64,000 nucleotides of DNA, taken from positions 351,453-415,452 of the forward strand of contig NZ_LQXM01000027.1 of the NCBI RefSeq assembly GCF_001648555.1, in the 5' to 3' direction. The notes below the pieces were generated by a model. It ran no database searches and had not been told where the DNA came from. It saw nothing but the letters and a program-made list of their open reading frames with translations. This stretch comes from Rossellomorea aquimaris TF-12 (GTDB lineage: Bacteria; Bacillota; Bacilli; Bacillales; Bacillaceae_B). Position numbers and translations under genes: made by a program. Below, in pieces: positions 1 to 8,560 of the stretch. Within the stretch, counting starts at the first letter, position 1; every line of letters begins with the position of its first letter.

Positions 1-1
1 T

Positions 2-244
2 GTTCCAGACATTTTGAATACAGCTGTCTATGACGAAATTCACAAAATAGAAGATGAACAAGCATATGATATTACGCGAAGAATGGCCAGGGAAGAAGGG
101 ATTCTTGTTGGACCATCCTCTGGTGCTGCCTGCTACGCTGCTATTGAAGTAGCGAAAAGATTGTCACCTGATGATGTGGTTGTTTGTATTGCTTGTGATA
201 CTGGAGAAAGATACTTATCAAGTGATTTATTTCGCTTTGAATGA
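2..244 (+). CDS. Cysteine synthase-type PLP enzyme, C-terminal fragment
   Basis: Only the last 80 or so residues are in the window; the gene enters from the left edge in frame 2. The segment carries the family C-terminal signature: a V-P-D-I-L-N lead, an REEGILVGPSSGAA block that forms part of the PLP-phosphate/active-site region of O-acetylserine sulfhydrylase-like fold-type II enzymes, and a closing GERYLSSDLF motif typical of CysK/CysM proteins. The expected role is L-cysteine formation from O-acetylserine and sulfide in the cytoplasm. By position next to pepV it could be the ytkP-type paralogue rather than CysK itself. The catalytic lysine lies outside the window, so exact subfamily is open. 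Confidence 0.85.
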   Translation, partial: VPDILNTAVYDEIHKIEDEQAYDITRRMAREEGILVGPSSGAACYAAIEVAKRLSPDDVVVCIACDTGERYLSSDLFRFE

Positions 245-252
245 TTGATCAT

Positions 253-290
253 AAAAAGACGATTCCTGATTAATAAGGAATCGTCTTTTT
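253..290 (+). terminator. Rho-independent terminator
   Basis: A 15-bp perfect stem (253-267 with 276-290) is followed by a T-rich run. It ends the cysteine synthase-like transcript and, because the stem is flanked by A and T tracts, may also serve the convergent gene at 332-610. Confidence 0.85.
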
Positions 291-331
291 TCTTGACTGT
301 ATTTTGTTTTATAACAAGTACACAAAGTCTT

Positions 332-610
332 TTATTTTATACTGTGATAGTGGGTAATAAACTCTTCAGGAGAAGATTTTACAACATACGTCCAAACACC
401 TTCAATAGTGTGAAGGTATAGAAAAGTGTAATAAGATGAAAGAGATCTACTAGAAACGTCCATTACATCCTTTAACGTAAAACTTTTAGAAGGAGTTACA
501 ATTTTATCCTTATAAAGATAAATATGCCCTTCCGTTTCCACGGTAAATTGTTGGTTGTCTTCAATTCTTCTTTCTGTTCTCATAAATGGTTGTGAACAAA
601 TCAATGTCAT
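332..610 (-). CDS. Small conserved-looking protein, unknown function
   Basis: A 92-residue reading frame with an ATG at 610 preceded by GGAGG at good distance, lying 32 bp downstream of dat in the same direction, so it is probably the last gene of a pepV-dat operon. The product is soluble, with no signal peptide, membrane helix or recognised motif; it alternates short beta-like stretches (QFTVETEGHIYLYKDKIV) with a Ser/Tyr-rich middle and aromatic C-terminal half, suggesting a small all-beta domain. I do not recognise the family. Codon use matches the neighbours, and the ribosome binding site makes it a likely real gene. Confidence 0.7.
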   Translation of the reverse strand: MTLICSQPFMRTERRIEDNQQFTVETEGHIYLYKDKIVTPSKSFTLKDVMDVSSRSLSSYYTFLYLHTIEGVWTYVVKSSPEEFITHYHSIK

Positions 611-642
611 GTAAAGCCTCCAACAGTTTGGCGATCAATTAC

Positions 643-1485
643 TCATCCCTTATTAATACGTTCTTCAAATAGTTCTTGGAGCTTTTTCGTTACAGATCCT
701 GGTTTCCCGTTTCCTATTTCCTTATCATCAATTTTAACTACGGGCATCACTTCTGATGTGGTACTTGCAATAAATAACTCATCCGCATCCAGTACTTCAT
801 CCACACTAAACGATTTTTCTTGAAATGACATTCCATTCCTCTTGCAAATATCTTGAATGACTCTTCTGGTTATGCCATTTAAGATTAAATTGGTTGCGGG
901 ATGAGTGACTATCTCATCATTTTTTATTATAAATGCATTGGATGCAGACCCTTCTGTTACCGTATCTCCGCGATGTAAGATAGCCTCATAGTGCCCTTCT
1001 GAGACCGCCTCTTCTTTTGCCAGTAAGTTTCCAAGTAGATTCAGACTTTTAATATCACATCGCAACCAACGAATATCCTCTACAAGCTTAGCGGTCACCC
1101 CATCTTGCATTTGCTGAAGAGGACGTGGAACTTCATTGGCATAAGCCACAACACTTCCTTTTATTTCTGAAGAAGGGAAGTTATGTTGGCGTGGTGCTAC
1201 TCCTCGAGTGACTTGTAAATAGACACTGCCATCCTGGATGCTATTGGCTTTTATGAGTTCATGAATAACGCCTGTCAATTCATCTAATTCATATGGAATG
1301 GTGAGCTTCATTTTGTCAGCACTTTGATATAGGCGTTCCATATGTTCTTTCATTGTAAACGTTTTTCCACTGTAAACTCGGATCACCTCATAGATACCAT
1401 CTCCGAATTGATACCCACGATCTTCAATAGCAACCTTCGCTTCTTCTCGATTTATAAATTCCCCATTCAGAAATACAGTATTCAT
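643..1485 (-). CDS. dat: D-alanine aminotransferase
   Basis: Fold-type IV PLP aminotransferase of 280 residues, the usual length for bacterial D-amino acid aminotransferase. It interconverts D-alanine and 2-oxoglutarate with pyruvate and D-glutamate, supplying D-glutamate for peptidoglycan. The start region NGEFINREEAKVAIEDRGYQFGDGIYEVIR is characteristic, the catalytic lysine is at about residue 146 in CDIKSLNLLGN, and the phosphate-binding SNAFI and GITRR segments follow. The ATG at 1485 has a GGAGAGG site. It starts 24 bp after pepV, so both are probably cotranscribed. A branched-chain aminotransferase is the main alternative, but length and the HNFP region favour Dat. Confidence 0.93.
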   Translation of the reverse strand: MNTVFLNGEFINREEAKVAIEDRGYQFGDGIYEVIRVYSGKTFTMKEHMERLYQSADKMKLTIPYELDELTGVIHELIKANSIQDGSVYLQVTRGVAPRQHNFPSSEIKGSVVAYANEVPRPLQQMQDGVTAKLVEDIRWLRCDIKSLNLLGNLLAKEEAVSEGHYEAILHRGDTVTEGSASNAFIIKNDEIVTHPATNLILNGITRRVIQDICKRNGMSFQEKSFSVDEVLDADELFIASTTSEVMPVVKIDDKEIGNGKPGSVTKKLQELFEERINKG

Positions 1486-1509
1486 TGAGTCCTCTCCTTT
1501 TTCTTCTCT

Positions 1510-2916
1510 TTACGATTTACACGCTAATTCATAGATTGCTTGGGCATAGATAGCCGTTGCTTTAAGCAAATCCTCAATATACATATATTCATCCTTCTGA
1601 TGAGCGATATCTTCTCTACCAGGAAATAAAGGACCAAAGGCAACTCCTGCTTCTAAACTTCTAGCATACGTACCTCCACCAATACTGAGAAGTTCTGCTT
1701 TTTCCCCTGTTTGTTCTTCATATACCTTCTGCAACGTACGCACTAAAGGATCATCAGACGAAACATGATGGGGTTTACTATCAGTCAAATTTTCAATCTC
1801 AAAGGTTTCAATGCTCTCGAAGATTTTCATTCCTTTTTCCATTTCAAACGTAACAGGATATCGCATATTCAATCCTATACGACCACCGTCCTCATTTGAA
1901 AAACGTAGCTTCCCTACGTTAATGGTCAAATCGCCTGTAATATCATCATGGTAACTGACTCCTAATTCAACTCCACGTGATTCCTTGAAAAAGTGTTTTG
2001 TAGTAAATTCAAAGAATTCTTTCGCCTGAGAGTTCAAGGGAAGCTCTGATAAGAAAGCTCCTAAATATAAACCTGCATTTCTTCCATTCTTCGGTTCCAT
2101 ACCGTGAGCAGAGACACCTTCAATTTGAAAAACCAGCTCACCATTTTCAATATAATAGCTCCCTTTAATATCTTCTTCTTTCATGAAGATTTCAAAATTT
2201 TGAACCCATTTTGTGTGGTCTTCATCAATAAGTACGATTGCTTTGGCATAATCAGGAACCATATTATAACGACGTCCAGATTCAAATGATACTACCTCAA
2301 ATCCTGAATCATTCTTTTTATCAACTGACTTTTGCACTAAATCAAAATCTGCAATTCCTTTTTCAGCATAAATGATTGGAAAATCTGCATCTGGAGCAAA
2401 CCCCATCGTTGGCATTTCTTCCTTTTTGAAATATTGCTCCACACATCTCCAATCACTCTCTTCATCGGTTCCGATAATCATTCGTACCCGTTTGTTGAAA
2501 GGAACACCAAGCTCTTTTACAATTTTCATAGCATAGTAAGCTGCAATGGTAGGACCTTTATCATCAATCGCTCCTCTAGCAAAAATCTTACCGTCTTTTA
2601 TTTGTCCTCCAAAAGGATCTACACTCCAGCCATCCCCCTCTGGAACTACATCGACATGACATAGAACTCCAAGTAGGTCACTTCCTTCTCCTACTTCCAG
2701 ATGCCCTGCTAGATGATCAACATTTTTAGGTATGAAACCATCTTTTTCACCTAGATTTAATAAATAGTCAAGTGCTTCTTTTATCCCTTTCCCTAATGGC
2801 GCCTCTTCCGTTCCATTTTCTTCATCCAGGACACTTTTTATTTGCAAAAATTGCTGTAAATCACTTAATAAATCGTCTTTTCTTTTGTCGACTTCACTCG
2901 TCCAATTGATTGTCAT
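1510..2916 (-). CDS. pepV: Dipeptidase PepV (M20 metallopeptidase)
   Basis: A 468-residue M20 family di-zinc dipeptidase that hydrolyses short peptides in the cytoplasm. Visible metal/catalytic residues are His87-x-Asp89 (CHVDVVPEGDGW), Asp118-Asp119 (GAIDDKGP) and Glu152-Glu153 (GTDEESDW), followed by the dimerisation lid domain and a C-terminal metal-binding GGGTYAR...H region. Length and motifs match PepV and B. subtilis YtjP. The start at 2916 has an AGGATG site 4-5 nt upstream. First gene of the pepV-dat-(332-610) cluster. Coupling with dat suggests recycling of peptide-derived amino acids, but this is inference. Confidence 0.94.
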   Translation of the reverse strand: MTINWTSEVDKRKDDLLSDLQQFLQIKSVLDEENGTEEAPLGKGIKEALDYLLNLGEKDGFIPKNVDHLAGHLEVGEGSDLLGVLCHVDVVPEGDGWSVDPFGGQIKDGKIFARGAIDDKGPTIAAYYAMKIVKELGVPFNKRVRMIIGTDEESDWRCVEQYFKKEEMPTMGFAPDADFPIIYAEKGIADFDLVQKSVDKKNDSGFEVVSFESGRRYNMVPDYAKAIVLIDEDHTKWVQNFEIFMKEEDIKGSYYIENGELVFQIEGVSAHGMEPKNGRNAGLYLGAFLSELPLNSQAKEFFEFTTKHFFKESRGVELGVSYHDDITGDLTINVGKLRFSNEDGGRIGLNMRYPVTFEMEKGMKIFESIETFEIENLTDSKPHHVSSDDPLVRTLQKVYEEQTGEKAELLSIGGGTYARSLEAGVAFGPLFPGREDIAHQKDEYMYIEDLLKATAIYAQAIYELACKS

Positions 2917-3271
2917 CCTTATACACCCGTTCTATATGTATTTTTAAAATTATTCCCTCATTCATTTTATACTGTTTTATTATGAAATCCAAACATATAG
3001 GGACGATTTAGCAGGTTAATTTTCAGAATAGTTCATCTTTTGTTGCTTTTGTACATAGGCTAGAAGTAGGAAACGTAAATTGTTTGTAAATTTGGACATT
3101 TCCCTAGAAATTTTGTATCTTTAGGGGTACAATATAATTGTCTGACATCTTATGAGTACACTTTATTTAGAAAAGGGGTTGTCTAAAGCGCATAGTACAT
3201 AGGTAGCACGTTTCGGTGCAAAACGACAAATGTAGTCTTTGCCTTTGGAAAAATAATCAAGGAGTGGTTCT
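2917..3271. other. Intergenic region between pepV and ytzE with long leader
   Basis: 355 bp without a gene. A TATAAT box lies near 3131-3136, but the -35 match is poor. From there to the TTG of ytzE at 3272 there are about 130 nt of leader, including a small dyad GCAC-gtttcg-GTGC near 3207-3222. No known riboswitch class is recognised. Confidence 0.4.
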
Positions 3272-3493
3272 TTGAAGCCTTCAACCAATCGTATGCTAAC
3301 TAGAATAAAAGCTGTATACATGTACATTAATAAGAAAGGTACTGTAACAACTCAAGATCTCGTTGACGAATTTGGCATTACTCCTAGAACCATACAAAGA
3401 GACCTCAACGTGTTAGCGTATAACGACTTGGTTCAAAGCCCAAGTCGCGGCCAATGGACAACAACTGAGAAGAAAGTAAAGATGTCTTCTTAA
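3272..3493 (+). CDS. ytzE: DeoR-type HTH mini-regulator
   Basis: A 73-residue protein that is essentially only a DeoR-family winged helix-turn-helix: RIKAVYMYINKKGTVTTQDLVDEFGITPRTIQRDLNVLAYNDLV aligns with the DNA-binding domain, and no effector domain follows. It matches the size and position of B. subtilis YtzE, upstream of the RsuA-type gene. The start is TTG, chosen because AAGGAG lies 7 nt before it and no better start exists. Target genes are unknown. It may act as a local or truncated regulator; its function cannot be read from sequence. Confidence 0.85.
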   Translation: MKPSTNRMLTRIKAVYMYINKKGTVTTQDLVDEFGITPRTIQRDLNVLAYNDLVQSPSRGQWTTTEKKVKMSS

Positions 3494-3530
3494 AATTAAC
3501 GGGGCTAAGTCCCGACCTGTATGGCGTAAG

Positions 3531-3565
3531 GAAGTCAGAAGCAGTACATTTTGCCTTCTGCTTTC
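3531..3565 (+). terminator. Probable terminator of ytzE
   Basis: A GAAGTCAGAAG / CTTCTGCTTTC stem (10 of 11 pairs, one G-U) with a 13-nt loop and a short T-rich tail. Confidence 0.6.
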
Positions 3566-3610
3566 TTTAAGACCAATCTTATTGTTAAACATATGAGAGA
3601 AAATTTAAAA

Positions 3611-3656
3611 AAAGAGACTGCCGAGTACTCACTTCACAGTAACGGACAGTCTCTTT
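3611..3656 (-). terminator. Terminator of the pseudouridine synthase gene
   Basis: A 10-bp perfect stem (3611-3620 with 3647-3656) closes a 26-nt loop; the A-tract at 3605-3613 gives a U-tract on the minus strand. It lies just after the stop at 3665. Confidence 0.75.
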
Positions 3657-3664
3657 TCCTGCAT

Positions 3665-4384
3665 TTAAGATGGACGATACTCTTTAAGTAACGTTACTTC
3701 TTCCTCAGTTAACTCGCGATATTCACCAAGCTCCAGATCTTCGTCAAGTTGTAGTGGTCCCATGGACAAACGTTTTAAATAAACGACACGTTTTCCCACG
3801 CTCTCAAACATCCTTTTCACCTGATGAAACTTACCTTCTGTTATTTTCAATTCGATATCAGAGGTTAAGCCAGCTTTTAATATGGTCAATTCTCCTGGTT
3901 TCGTATGGTATCCATCATCTAATGTAACACCCCTTTTAAAGGCTTCTACATCCTCTTGTGTTACTTCGCCTTCAATCACCGCAAAATACGTTTTAGGTAC
4001 ATGACGTTTTGGAGATAGAAGTTGATGTGAAAGCTGTCCATCATTTGTAATTAATAGGAACCCTTCCGTATCCTTATCCAGTCTTCCTACTGGGAAAGGA
4101 CTAAATATTTGATCCTCAAGCTGGAGTAAATCAATAACCGTCTCATCCTGCTGATCTTCTGTTGCAGAAATGACTCCCGGAGGCTTGTTCATAAGTAAAT
4201 AAATATATTCTCTATACTCAACGCGCTCTCCGTTCAACATTACCGTATCTTTTTCAGGATGAACATGATTCTTTCCATCCTTAATAACCTCTCCATTCAC
4301 TTGAAGACCGCCATCTTTTAATAATTTCTTCACTTCTTTACGGCTGCCATAGCCCATATTTGCAAGTAGTTTATCAACTCTCAT
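3665..4384 (-). CDS. ytzG: RsuA/RluB-type rRNA pseudouridine synthase
   Basis: Isomerises uridine to pseudouridine in ribosomal RNA. The N-terminus (RVDKLLANMGYGSRKEVKKLLKDGGLQVNG) is an S4 RNA-binding domain, followed by the RsuA-type catalytic domain with PVGRLDKDTEGFLLITNDG, whose Asp at about residue 103 is the nucleophile. The reading frame extends upstream to a GTG at 4396, but that codon sits inside the AGGAG site; the ATG at 4384, 11 nt after AGGAG, is chosen, giving 239 residues. It corresponds to B. subtilis YtzG by content and position beside ytzE and ytgP. Precise rRNA position modified is not deducible here. Confidence 0.9.
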   Translation of the reverse strand: MRVDKLLANMGYGSRKEVKKLLKDGGLQVNGEVIKDGKNHVHPEKDTVMLNGERVEYREYIYLLMNKPPGVISATEDQQDETVIDLLQLEDQIFSPFPVGRLDKDTEGFLLITNDGQLSHQLLSPKRHVPKTYFAVIEGEVTQEDVEAFKRGVTLDDGYHTKPGELTILKAGLTSDIELKITEGKFHQVKRMFESVGKRVVYLKRLSMGPLQLDEDLELGEYRELTEEEVTLLKEYRPS

Positions 4385-4539
4385 CTGTAGTAACACTCCT
4401 ATTTATAACATTTATTTGTTGTATTTTTTTCCTCTTCATCTTGTTCATCACTTATGCAGGCTTTAGCCCATTCATTATCCCATTCTTATCATAGGCTATT
4501 ACAGGTAAGAAAATTTACATGACGAATGAGGTGTAAACG

Positions 4540-4770
4540 ATGTATCCATTTAGACAACAAGGATCAGGCGGAATATTAATCCCCATTCCTCTTCCAGGTG
4601 GCCAAGGTCAGTATCCAGGTTACCCTGGTGGTGGTTATGGAGGCGGCGGAAGCTATGATGACCGCATCGATCGCTTAGAAAGACAATACCGACGACTAAA
4701 CCGTAAAGTAGATCGCCTTGAAAGAAAAGTAGAAAGACTCGAAAGACAGCTTGGGTATTATAATAACTAG
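4540..4770 (+). CDS. Small Gly/Pro-rich protein with coiled-coil tail
   Basis: 76 residues with a GAGGTG site before ATG 4540. The first half is Gly/Pro/Tyr-rich (runs of GGQGQYPGYPGGGYGGGG), preceded by a short hydrophobic GILIPIPLPGG patch. The second half is a very regular heptad segment (RIDRLERQYRRLNRKVDRLERKVERLERQLG) predicted to form a basic-acidic coiled coil. I do not recognise a named family. The layout of a flexible low-complexity arm plus an oligomerising coil resembles small spore-surface or assembly proteins, but that is only an analogy. The stop codon touches the start of the tandem repeat at 4769. Confidence 0.75.
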   Translation: MYPFRQQGSGGILIPIPLPGGQGQYPGYPGGGYGGGGSYDDRIDRLERQYRRLNRKVDRLERKVERLERQLGYYNN

Positions 4771-4997
4771 AAAAGCGAAGGTGGCTCGTTCAGAGGCGAC
4801 AAGCATAAGGCATACCCGCCAGAAAGGCGTTCTGTGCCTTTTTGGTGGGTTTGACTTATGACCTCGAGCCTCTAGCCACCGGAGCTAGACAATCAGAAAA
4901 GCGAAGGTGGCTCGTTCAGAGGCGACAAGCATAAGGCATACCCGCCAGAAAGGCGTTCTGTGCCTTTTTGGTGGGTTTGACTTATGACCTCGAGCCT
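4769..4997. repeat. Tandem duplicated hairpin repeat (2 x 103 bp)
   Basis: Positions 4769-4871 and 4895-4997 are identical over 103 bp, separated by 23 bp. Each copy can fold into a long hairpin: CATAAG (4804) pairs with CTTATG (4855), GCC-containing inner arms pair, and an outer GGTGGCTCG (4780) pairs with CGAGCC (4865) and CCACC (4876). The motif resembles GC-rich hairpin repeats scattered in Bacillaceae genomes; I cannot name it. The first copy begins at the stop codon of the upstream small gene. Confidence 0.9.
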
Positions 4998-5028
4998 TCT
5001 CCCATTAAGTTACACAATACTGAGAAAA

Positions 5029-5062
5029 AAATAGGGGACTGACAAGATGTCATCCCCTATTT
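5029..5062 (-). terminator. Terminator of murJ
   Basis: A 10-bp stem AAATAGGGGA / TCCCCTATTT with a 14-nt loop, directly after the stop of the minus-strand flippase gene. Confidence 0.8.
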
Positions 5063-5066
5063 GCTT

Positions 5067-6686
5067 TTACCCTATTCTCAAGCGGTTACGTATTTTTGTC
5101 ACTCTTTCTCCAAATAACTTGTCTGCTAACTTGCTTTTCAGACTTAAGTAAAAATAAACTAGTGCACCAACCCCACCACAAATAGCTACAAGTATGATGG
5201 ATTGGAACCCGGACTCAGGATTTAAGTATTGAGCTAAAATACCATATAAAATCAGCACAACTACTGCCATAATGGCATTAAGACCAAATATGAACATGGT
5301 TCTTCTCATAATAAGTGAAAATTTATAGCGCGCATATTTCTTTATGACATATAAGTTAATCGCTATCGCAACAGCATAACCAATCGTTGTGGCCATGACC
5401 GCTCCTTGTGTCTCAAACAATCTAATTAACGGAATGTTTAGCACCAGCTTAATCAGTAATCCCACGAGAAGACTGAAAATCGTAAACTTTTGCTCATCAA
5501 TCCCTTGAAGTATCGCTGCTGTCACAGCATATAAGGAAAATAAAATGGCAACTGGTGCATAGGCTCTTAACACAGATGTTCCTAAAGCATCACTATGATA
5601 AAACAAGGTATACGTTGGTTCTGCCAGCAATGCAATACCTATAGCAGCAGGTACAGTTAAGAACATAAGGATTTGGAACGTTTGATCTATATTCCTGCGA
5701 AGTGTTTTACGATCACCACTTGTATAAGAAGTTGTAATCAAAGGAATCAGGGTCATGGAAAACGCTGTGGCCAATGATACAGGAATAATCACAAGCTTAT
5801 GAGTGTAAAAATTTAAAACGGCAAAAGCATAGTCAGATGTTTTTGCCTTCCCGATTGCGTCCATGGCTGTATTAAACGTAATGGTATCAACTAATTGAAA
5901 CAAAGGATTAGCCAATCCCACAAAGATGAACGGTACGGAGTAGGCGATAATCTCTTTGTACATAGAGCGTAATGATACGTTTGCTTCTCCTCGATCTTCT
6001 TCCAATAATTCATCGAGATGAGGCTTTCGTTTATACCAATACCAAATCAGCGCTGCTAAACTCGCCAGTCCTCCAACAAAAGCAGCAAATGTTGCCACAG
6101 CAATGGCTGTTGTCACTGTACCATCCATTAAATCCAAGACAACATAAATTCCCCCAAGTAAAAAGGCAATCCGAACGATTTGTTCGATAACCTGTGAAAC
6201 TGCTGTAGGTCCCATTGATTGATGACCTTGGAAAAAACCACGAATTAAGCTCATGAAAGGAATAATGATTAACGCAAAACTGACGGCACGAATAACTGTG
6301 GTTACTTGAGCTACTGATATCACCTGTTCATCACTTTTAATCACAATTCCAGCGAAAAGTGGAGCAAATGCATACATGATTAAAAAGGTAACAATTCCTG
6401 TAATCGTCATTAGCAGTAAACCGGATTTAAATAACCTTCTCCCTACGGCATACTCTTCAATGGCGTTATATTTTGAAACGAATTTTGATACAGCGAGGGG
6501 AACTCCCGCCGTAGCTACTGTTAAGAAAATGGTATATGGTACATACCCATACTGATAAAGGGACGCTCCCTCTTCATGTCCCTTTAATAAATCATCAAAC
6601 GGTATAACATAAAAAAGACCTAAAAACTTTGAAATAAAGGTCCCTAACGTTAAAATAAACGTCCCTCTTATTAATTTAGATGACAT
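5067..6686 (-). CDS. murJ: Lipid II flippase MurJ (YtgP, MOP superfamily)
   Basis: A 539-residue polytopic membrane protein of the MATE/MVF (MOP) superfamily, about 14 hydrophobic segments, with the N-terminal motif LIRGTFILTLGTFISKFLGLFYVIPF typical of the SpoVB/YtgP group. YtgP of B. subtilis has been shown to be a MurJ-type lipid II flippase, translocating the peptidoglycan precursor across the membrane; length and position beside ytzG and ytfP support orthology. The ATG at 6686 has a GAGGG site. A SpoVB-type sporulation paralogue is the main alternative, but synteny favours YtgP. Confidence 0.9.
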   Translation of the reverse strand: MSSKLIRGTFILTLGTFISKFLGLFYVIPFDDLLKGHEEGASLYQYGYVPYTIFLTVATAGVPLAVSKFVSKYNAIEEYAVGRRLFKSGLLLMTITGIVTFLIMYAFAPLFAGIVIKSDEQVISVAQVTTVIRAVSFALIIIPFMSLIRGFFQGHQSMGPTAVSQVIEQIVRIAFLLGGIYVVLDLMDGTVTTAIAVATFAAFVGGLASLAALIWYWYKRKPHLDELLEEDRGEANVSLRSMYKEIIAYSVPFIFVGLANPLFQLVDTITFNTAMDAIGKAKTSDYAFAVLNFYTHKLVIIPVSLATAFSMTLIPLITTSYTSGDRKTLRRNIDQTFQILMFLTVPAAIGIALLAEPTYTLFYHSDALGTSVLRAYAPVAILFSLYAVTAAILQGIDEQKFTIFSLLVGLLIKLVLNIPLIRLFETQGAVMATTIGYAVAIAINLYVIKKYARYKFSLIMRRTMFIFGLNAIMAVVVLILYGILAQYLNPESGFQSIILVAICGGVGALVYFYLSLKSKLADKLFGERVTKIRNRLRIG

Positions 6687-7034
6687 AGTATCCCTCTCTA
6701 TATATAGGTAACTTTTACAGAAGAAATAATCTTCATACCTAGTAACCTTTACTATATGTGAATGAATGTATAACTTATTATTGTTTCACTCTTCCATTTA
6801 CACACTATCAGTAGTTTACTACTGTATGTATCGATTGACAATTTTTTTCGAGTTGTTGTATTTAAATCTTATCCCATTTAAAATAAGGTGAAACTCTTTT
6901 TGGATTACTTTATAAAAAATCTAGTTAAAATATAGATGATAGACGAACTCCCTAGATTATAGGGACGGACCTTCAACTATGTAGACATCATAAAAATCCA
7001 ATCAGAATGAAGCAAAATAAAAGTTGGTGAAGAA
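6687..7034. other. Divergent promoter region of murJ and ytfP
   Basis: 348 bp, AT-rich, without a gene. It must hold promoters for both divergent genes; TATAAT-like boxes exist (for example TAAAATATAGAT near 6926-6937), but no pair with a convincing -35 stands out. It contains one half of the GGGACGGACCTTCAA repeat at 6962-6976. Confidence 0.4.
6961..6976. repeat. Half copy of the GGGACGGACCTTCAA palindrome
   Basis: Matches one arm of the perfect palindrome that forms the terminator at 9233-9272 (AGGGACGGACCTTCAA), but the second arm is missing here; instead AGGGA pairs only with TCCCT at 6949-6953. Confidence 0.7.
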
Positions 7035-8294
7035 ATGTCAAAGTACGATGTAATCGTGATTGGAGGAGGTCCTTCTGGCTTGATGGCCAGCATTGCCGCT
7101 GGAGAAAACGGCTCGAAGGTTCTTCTAGTTGATAAAGGAACAAAACTGGGACGCAAGCTCGCAATCTCAGGTGGAGGCCGTTGTAATGTAACCAATCGAC
7201 TTCCAATAGACGAAATCATAAAGCACATTCCTGGAAATGGGCGTTTTCTATACAGTGCCTTTTCAGAGTTTAACAATGAAGACATCATTTCTTTTTTCGA
7301 AAATTTAGGAATTCAATTAAAAGAAGAAGACCATGGAAGAATGTTTCCCGTTTCGAACCGTGCTTTAGATGTCGTGGAAGCTCTTCTAAATCGAATGAAG
7401 GAATTAAAAGTAGAAACTCGAACGAATACAGCCGTTGAGGAAGTATTATATGAAGATGGGAATACAGTTGGCATCTCCTTAAAAAATGGAGAGATGATTC
7501 CTGCAAAGGCTGTTGTGATTGCCGTTGGAGGAAGGTCCGTCCCTCATACTGGATCCACTGGAGACGGGTATCCTTGGGCGAGAAAGGCCGGGCATACGAT
7601 TACGGAATTGTTCCCTACGGAAGTGCCATTAACTTCTGATGAGCCTTTTATTAAGCAAAAGGAGCTTCAGGGCTTATCTTTAAGAGCCGTTGATTTAAGC
7701 GTTCTCAATCCAAAGGGAAAGAAAATCATTACACACAGAATGGATATGATATTTACCCATCTTGGTATTTCAGGACCTGCTGTTCTTCGTTGTAGTCAAT
7801 ACGTGGTTAAGGCAATGAAGAAATGGAACTTGACTCATGTAACCATGCAAATCGACGCTCTTCCAGAAGAAAATGAGGAGCAGCTTTTTCAAACTTTTCA
7901 TAAACAGGTCAAGGAAGATGGAAAAAAAGCAGCTAAAAATATCTTTAAAGGTTTAGTCCCTGAACGATATTTATTATTTTTACTGGAGAATGCTGACATT
8001 GATCCTGATGAAAAAGGCGACCACATTTCCAGTGAGAAAATCCGTCAATTCTCAAATCTATTAAAACAGTTCTCCTTTCAAGTGAATGGTACATTATCCA
8101 TAGACAAAGCGTTTGTTACAGGTGGGGGAGTATCCGTTAAAGAAATCGAACCTAAAACAATGGCTTCGAAAAAGATGAACGGACTTTTTTTCTGCGGGGA
8201 AGTTTTAGATATTCATGGATACACTGGTGGATACAATATAACCTCCGCATTAGTAACTGGAAGACTTGCTGGTTTTAATGCGGCTCAAGTGTAA
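7035..8294 (+). CDS. ytfP: HI0933-family FAD-dependent oxidoreductase
   Basis: 419-residue flavoprotein of the HI0933/BaiN-like family. The N-terminal [32 protein letters not shown] is a Rossmann FAD-binding site, followed by [16 protein letters not shown], the family signature, a second nucleotide-related [23 protein letters not shown], and a C-terminal [28 protein letters not shown] that closes the FAD site. Likely a cytoplasmic NAD(P)H-linked reductase; the physiological substrate is unknown. The ATG at 7035 follows GGTGAAG. Equivalent to B. subtilis YtfP by length and position. Confidence 0.9.
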   Translation: MSKYDVIVIGGGPSGLMASIAAGENGSKVLLVDKGTKLGRKLAISGGGRCNVTNRLPIDEIIKHIPGNGRFLYSAFSEFNNEDIISFFENLGIQLKEEDHGRMFPVSNRALDVVEALLNRMKELKVETRTNTAVEEVLYEDGNTVGISLKNGEMIPAKAVVIAVGGRSVPHTGSTGDGYPWARKAGHTITELFPTEVPLTSDEPFIKQKELQGLSLRAVDLSVLNPKGKKIITHRMDMIFTHLGISGPAVLRCSQYVVKAMKKWNLTHVTMQIDALPEENEEQLFQTFHKQVKEDGKKAAKNIFKGLVPERYLLFLLENADIDPDEKGDHISSEKIRQFSNLLKQFSFQVNGTLSIDKAFVTGGGVSVKEIEPKTMASKKMNGLFFCGEVLDIHGYTGGYNITSALVTGRLAGFNAAQV

Positions 8295-8328
8295 AAAGCA
8301 GGCTTGTCGTTTTTTAAAAAAAACACCT

Positions 8329-8383
8329 AAATAAAAAGGTTGATCTTTTCTGCCTCGGCAGTTTGAGATCAACCTTTTTATTT
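8329..8383. terminator. Bidirectional terminator between ytfP and cse60
   Basis: A 17-bp perfect stem (8329-8345 with 8367-8383) flanked by A and T tracts; the right arm includes the cse60 stop region. Confidence 0.9.
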
Positions 8384-8560
8384 ACGGTAGATGACCATAG
8401 CTGAAAAACAGTAAATCTGTTCTTCTAATTCTTCCGACATGGCAGCTACATGATATTTAATATCTACAATTTTCTTCTCATCCACCTTACTCAAGAAATG
8501 ATTCATATCTTTCTCTAAGTCTTTTTCATGCTCATAATCAAATACCCTCACTTGAATCAT
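8378..8560 (-). CDS. cse60: Sporulation protein Cse60
   Basis: 60 residues, exactly the size that gives the family its name: MIQVRVFDYEHEKDLEKDMNHFLSKVDEKKIVDIKYHVAA...EQIYCFSAMVIYRK. Cse60 of B. subtilis is a small protein made in the mother cell under sigma-E; its biochemical role is unknown. The frame extends to a GTG at 8569, but AGGAG overlaps that codon; the ATG at 8560, 8 nt after AGGAG, is correct. Its presence is good evidence for endospore formation. I did not find a convincing sigma-E promoter by eye. Confidence 0.92.
   Translation of the reverse strand: MIQVRVFDYEHEKDLEKDMNHFLSKVDEKKIVDIKYHVAAMSEELEEQIYCFSAMVIYRK

Noticed and set aside
4769..4997. Two repeat units considered as a CRISPR array
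   Set aside because: Units are 103 bp with only 23 bp between, palindromic, and only two copies; no cas genes in the window.
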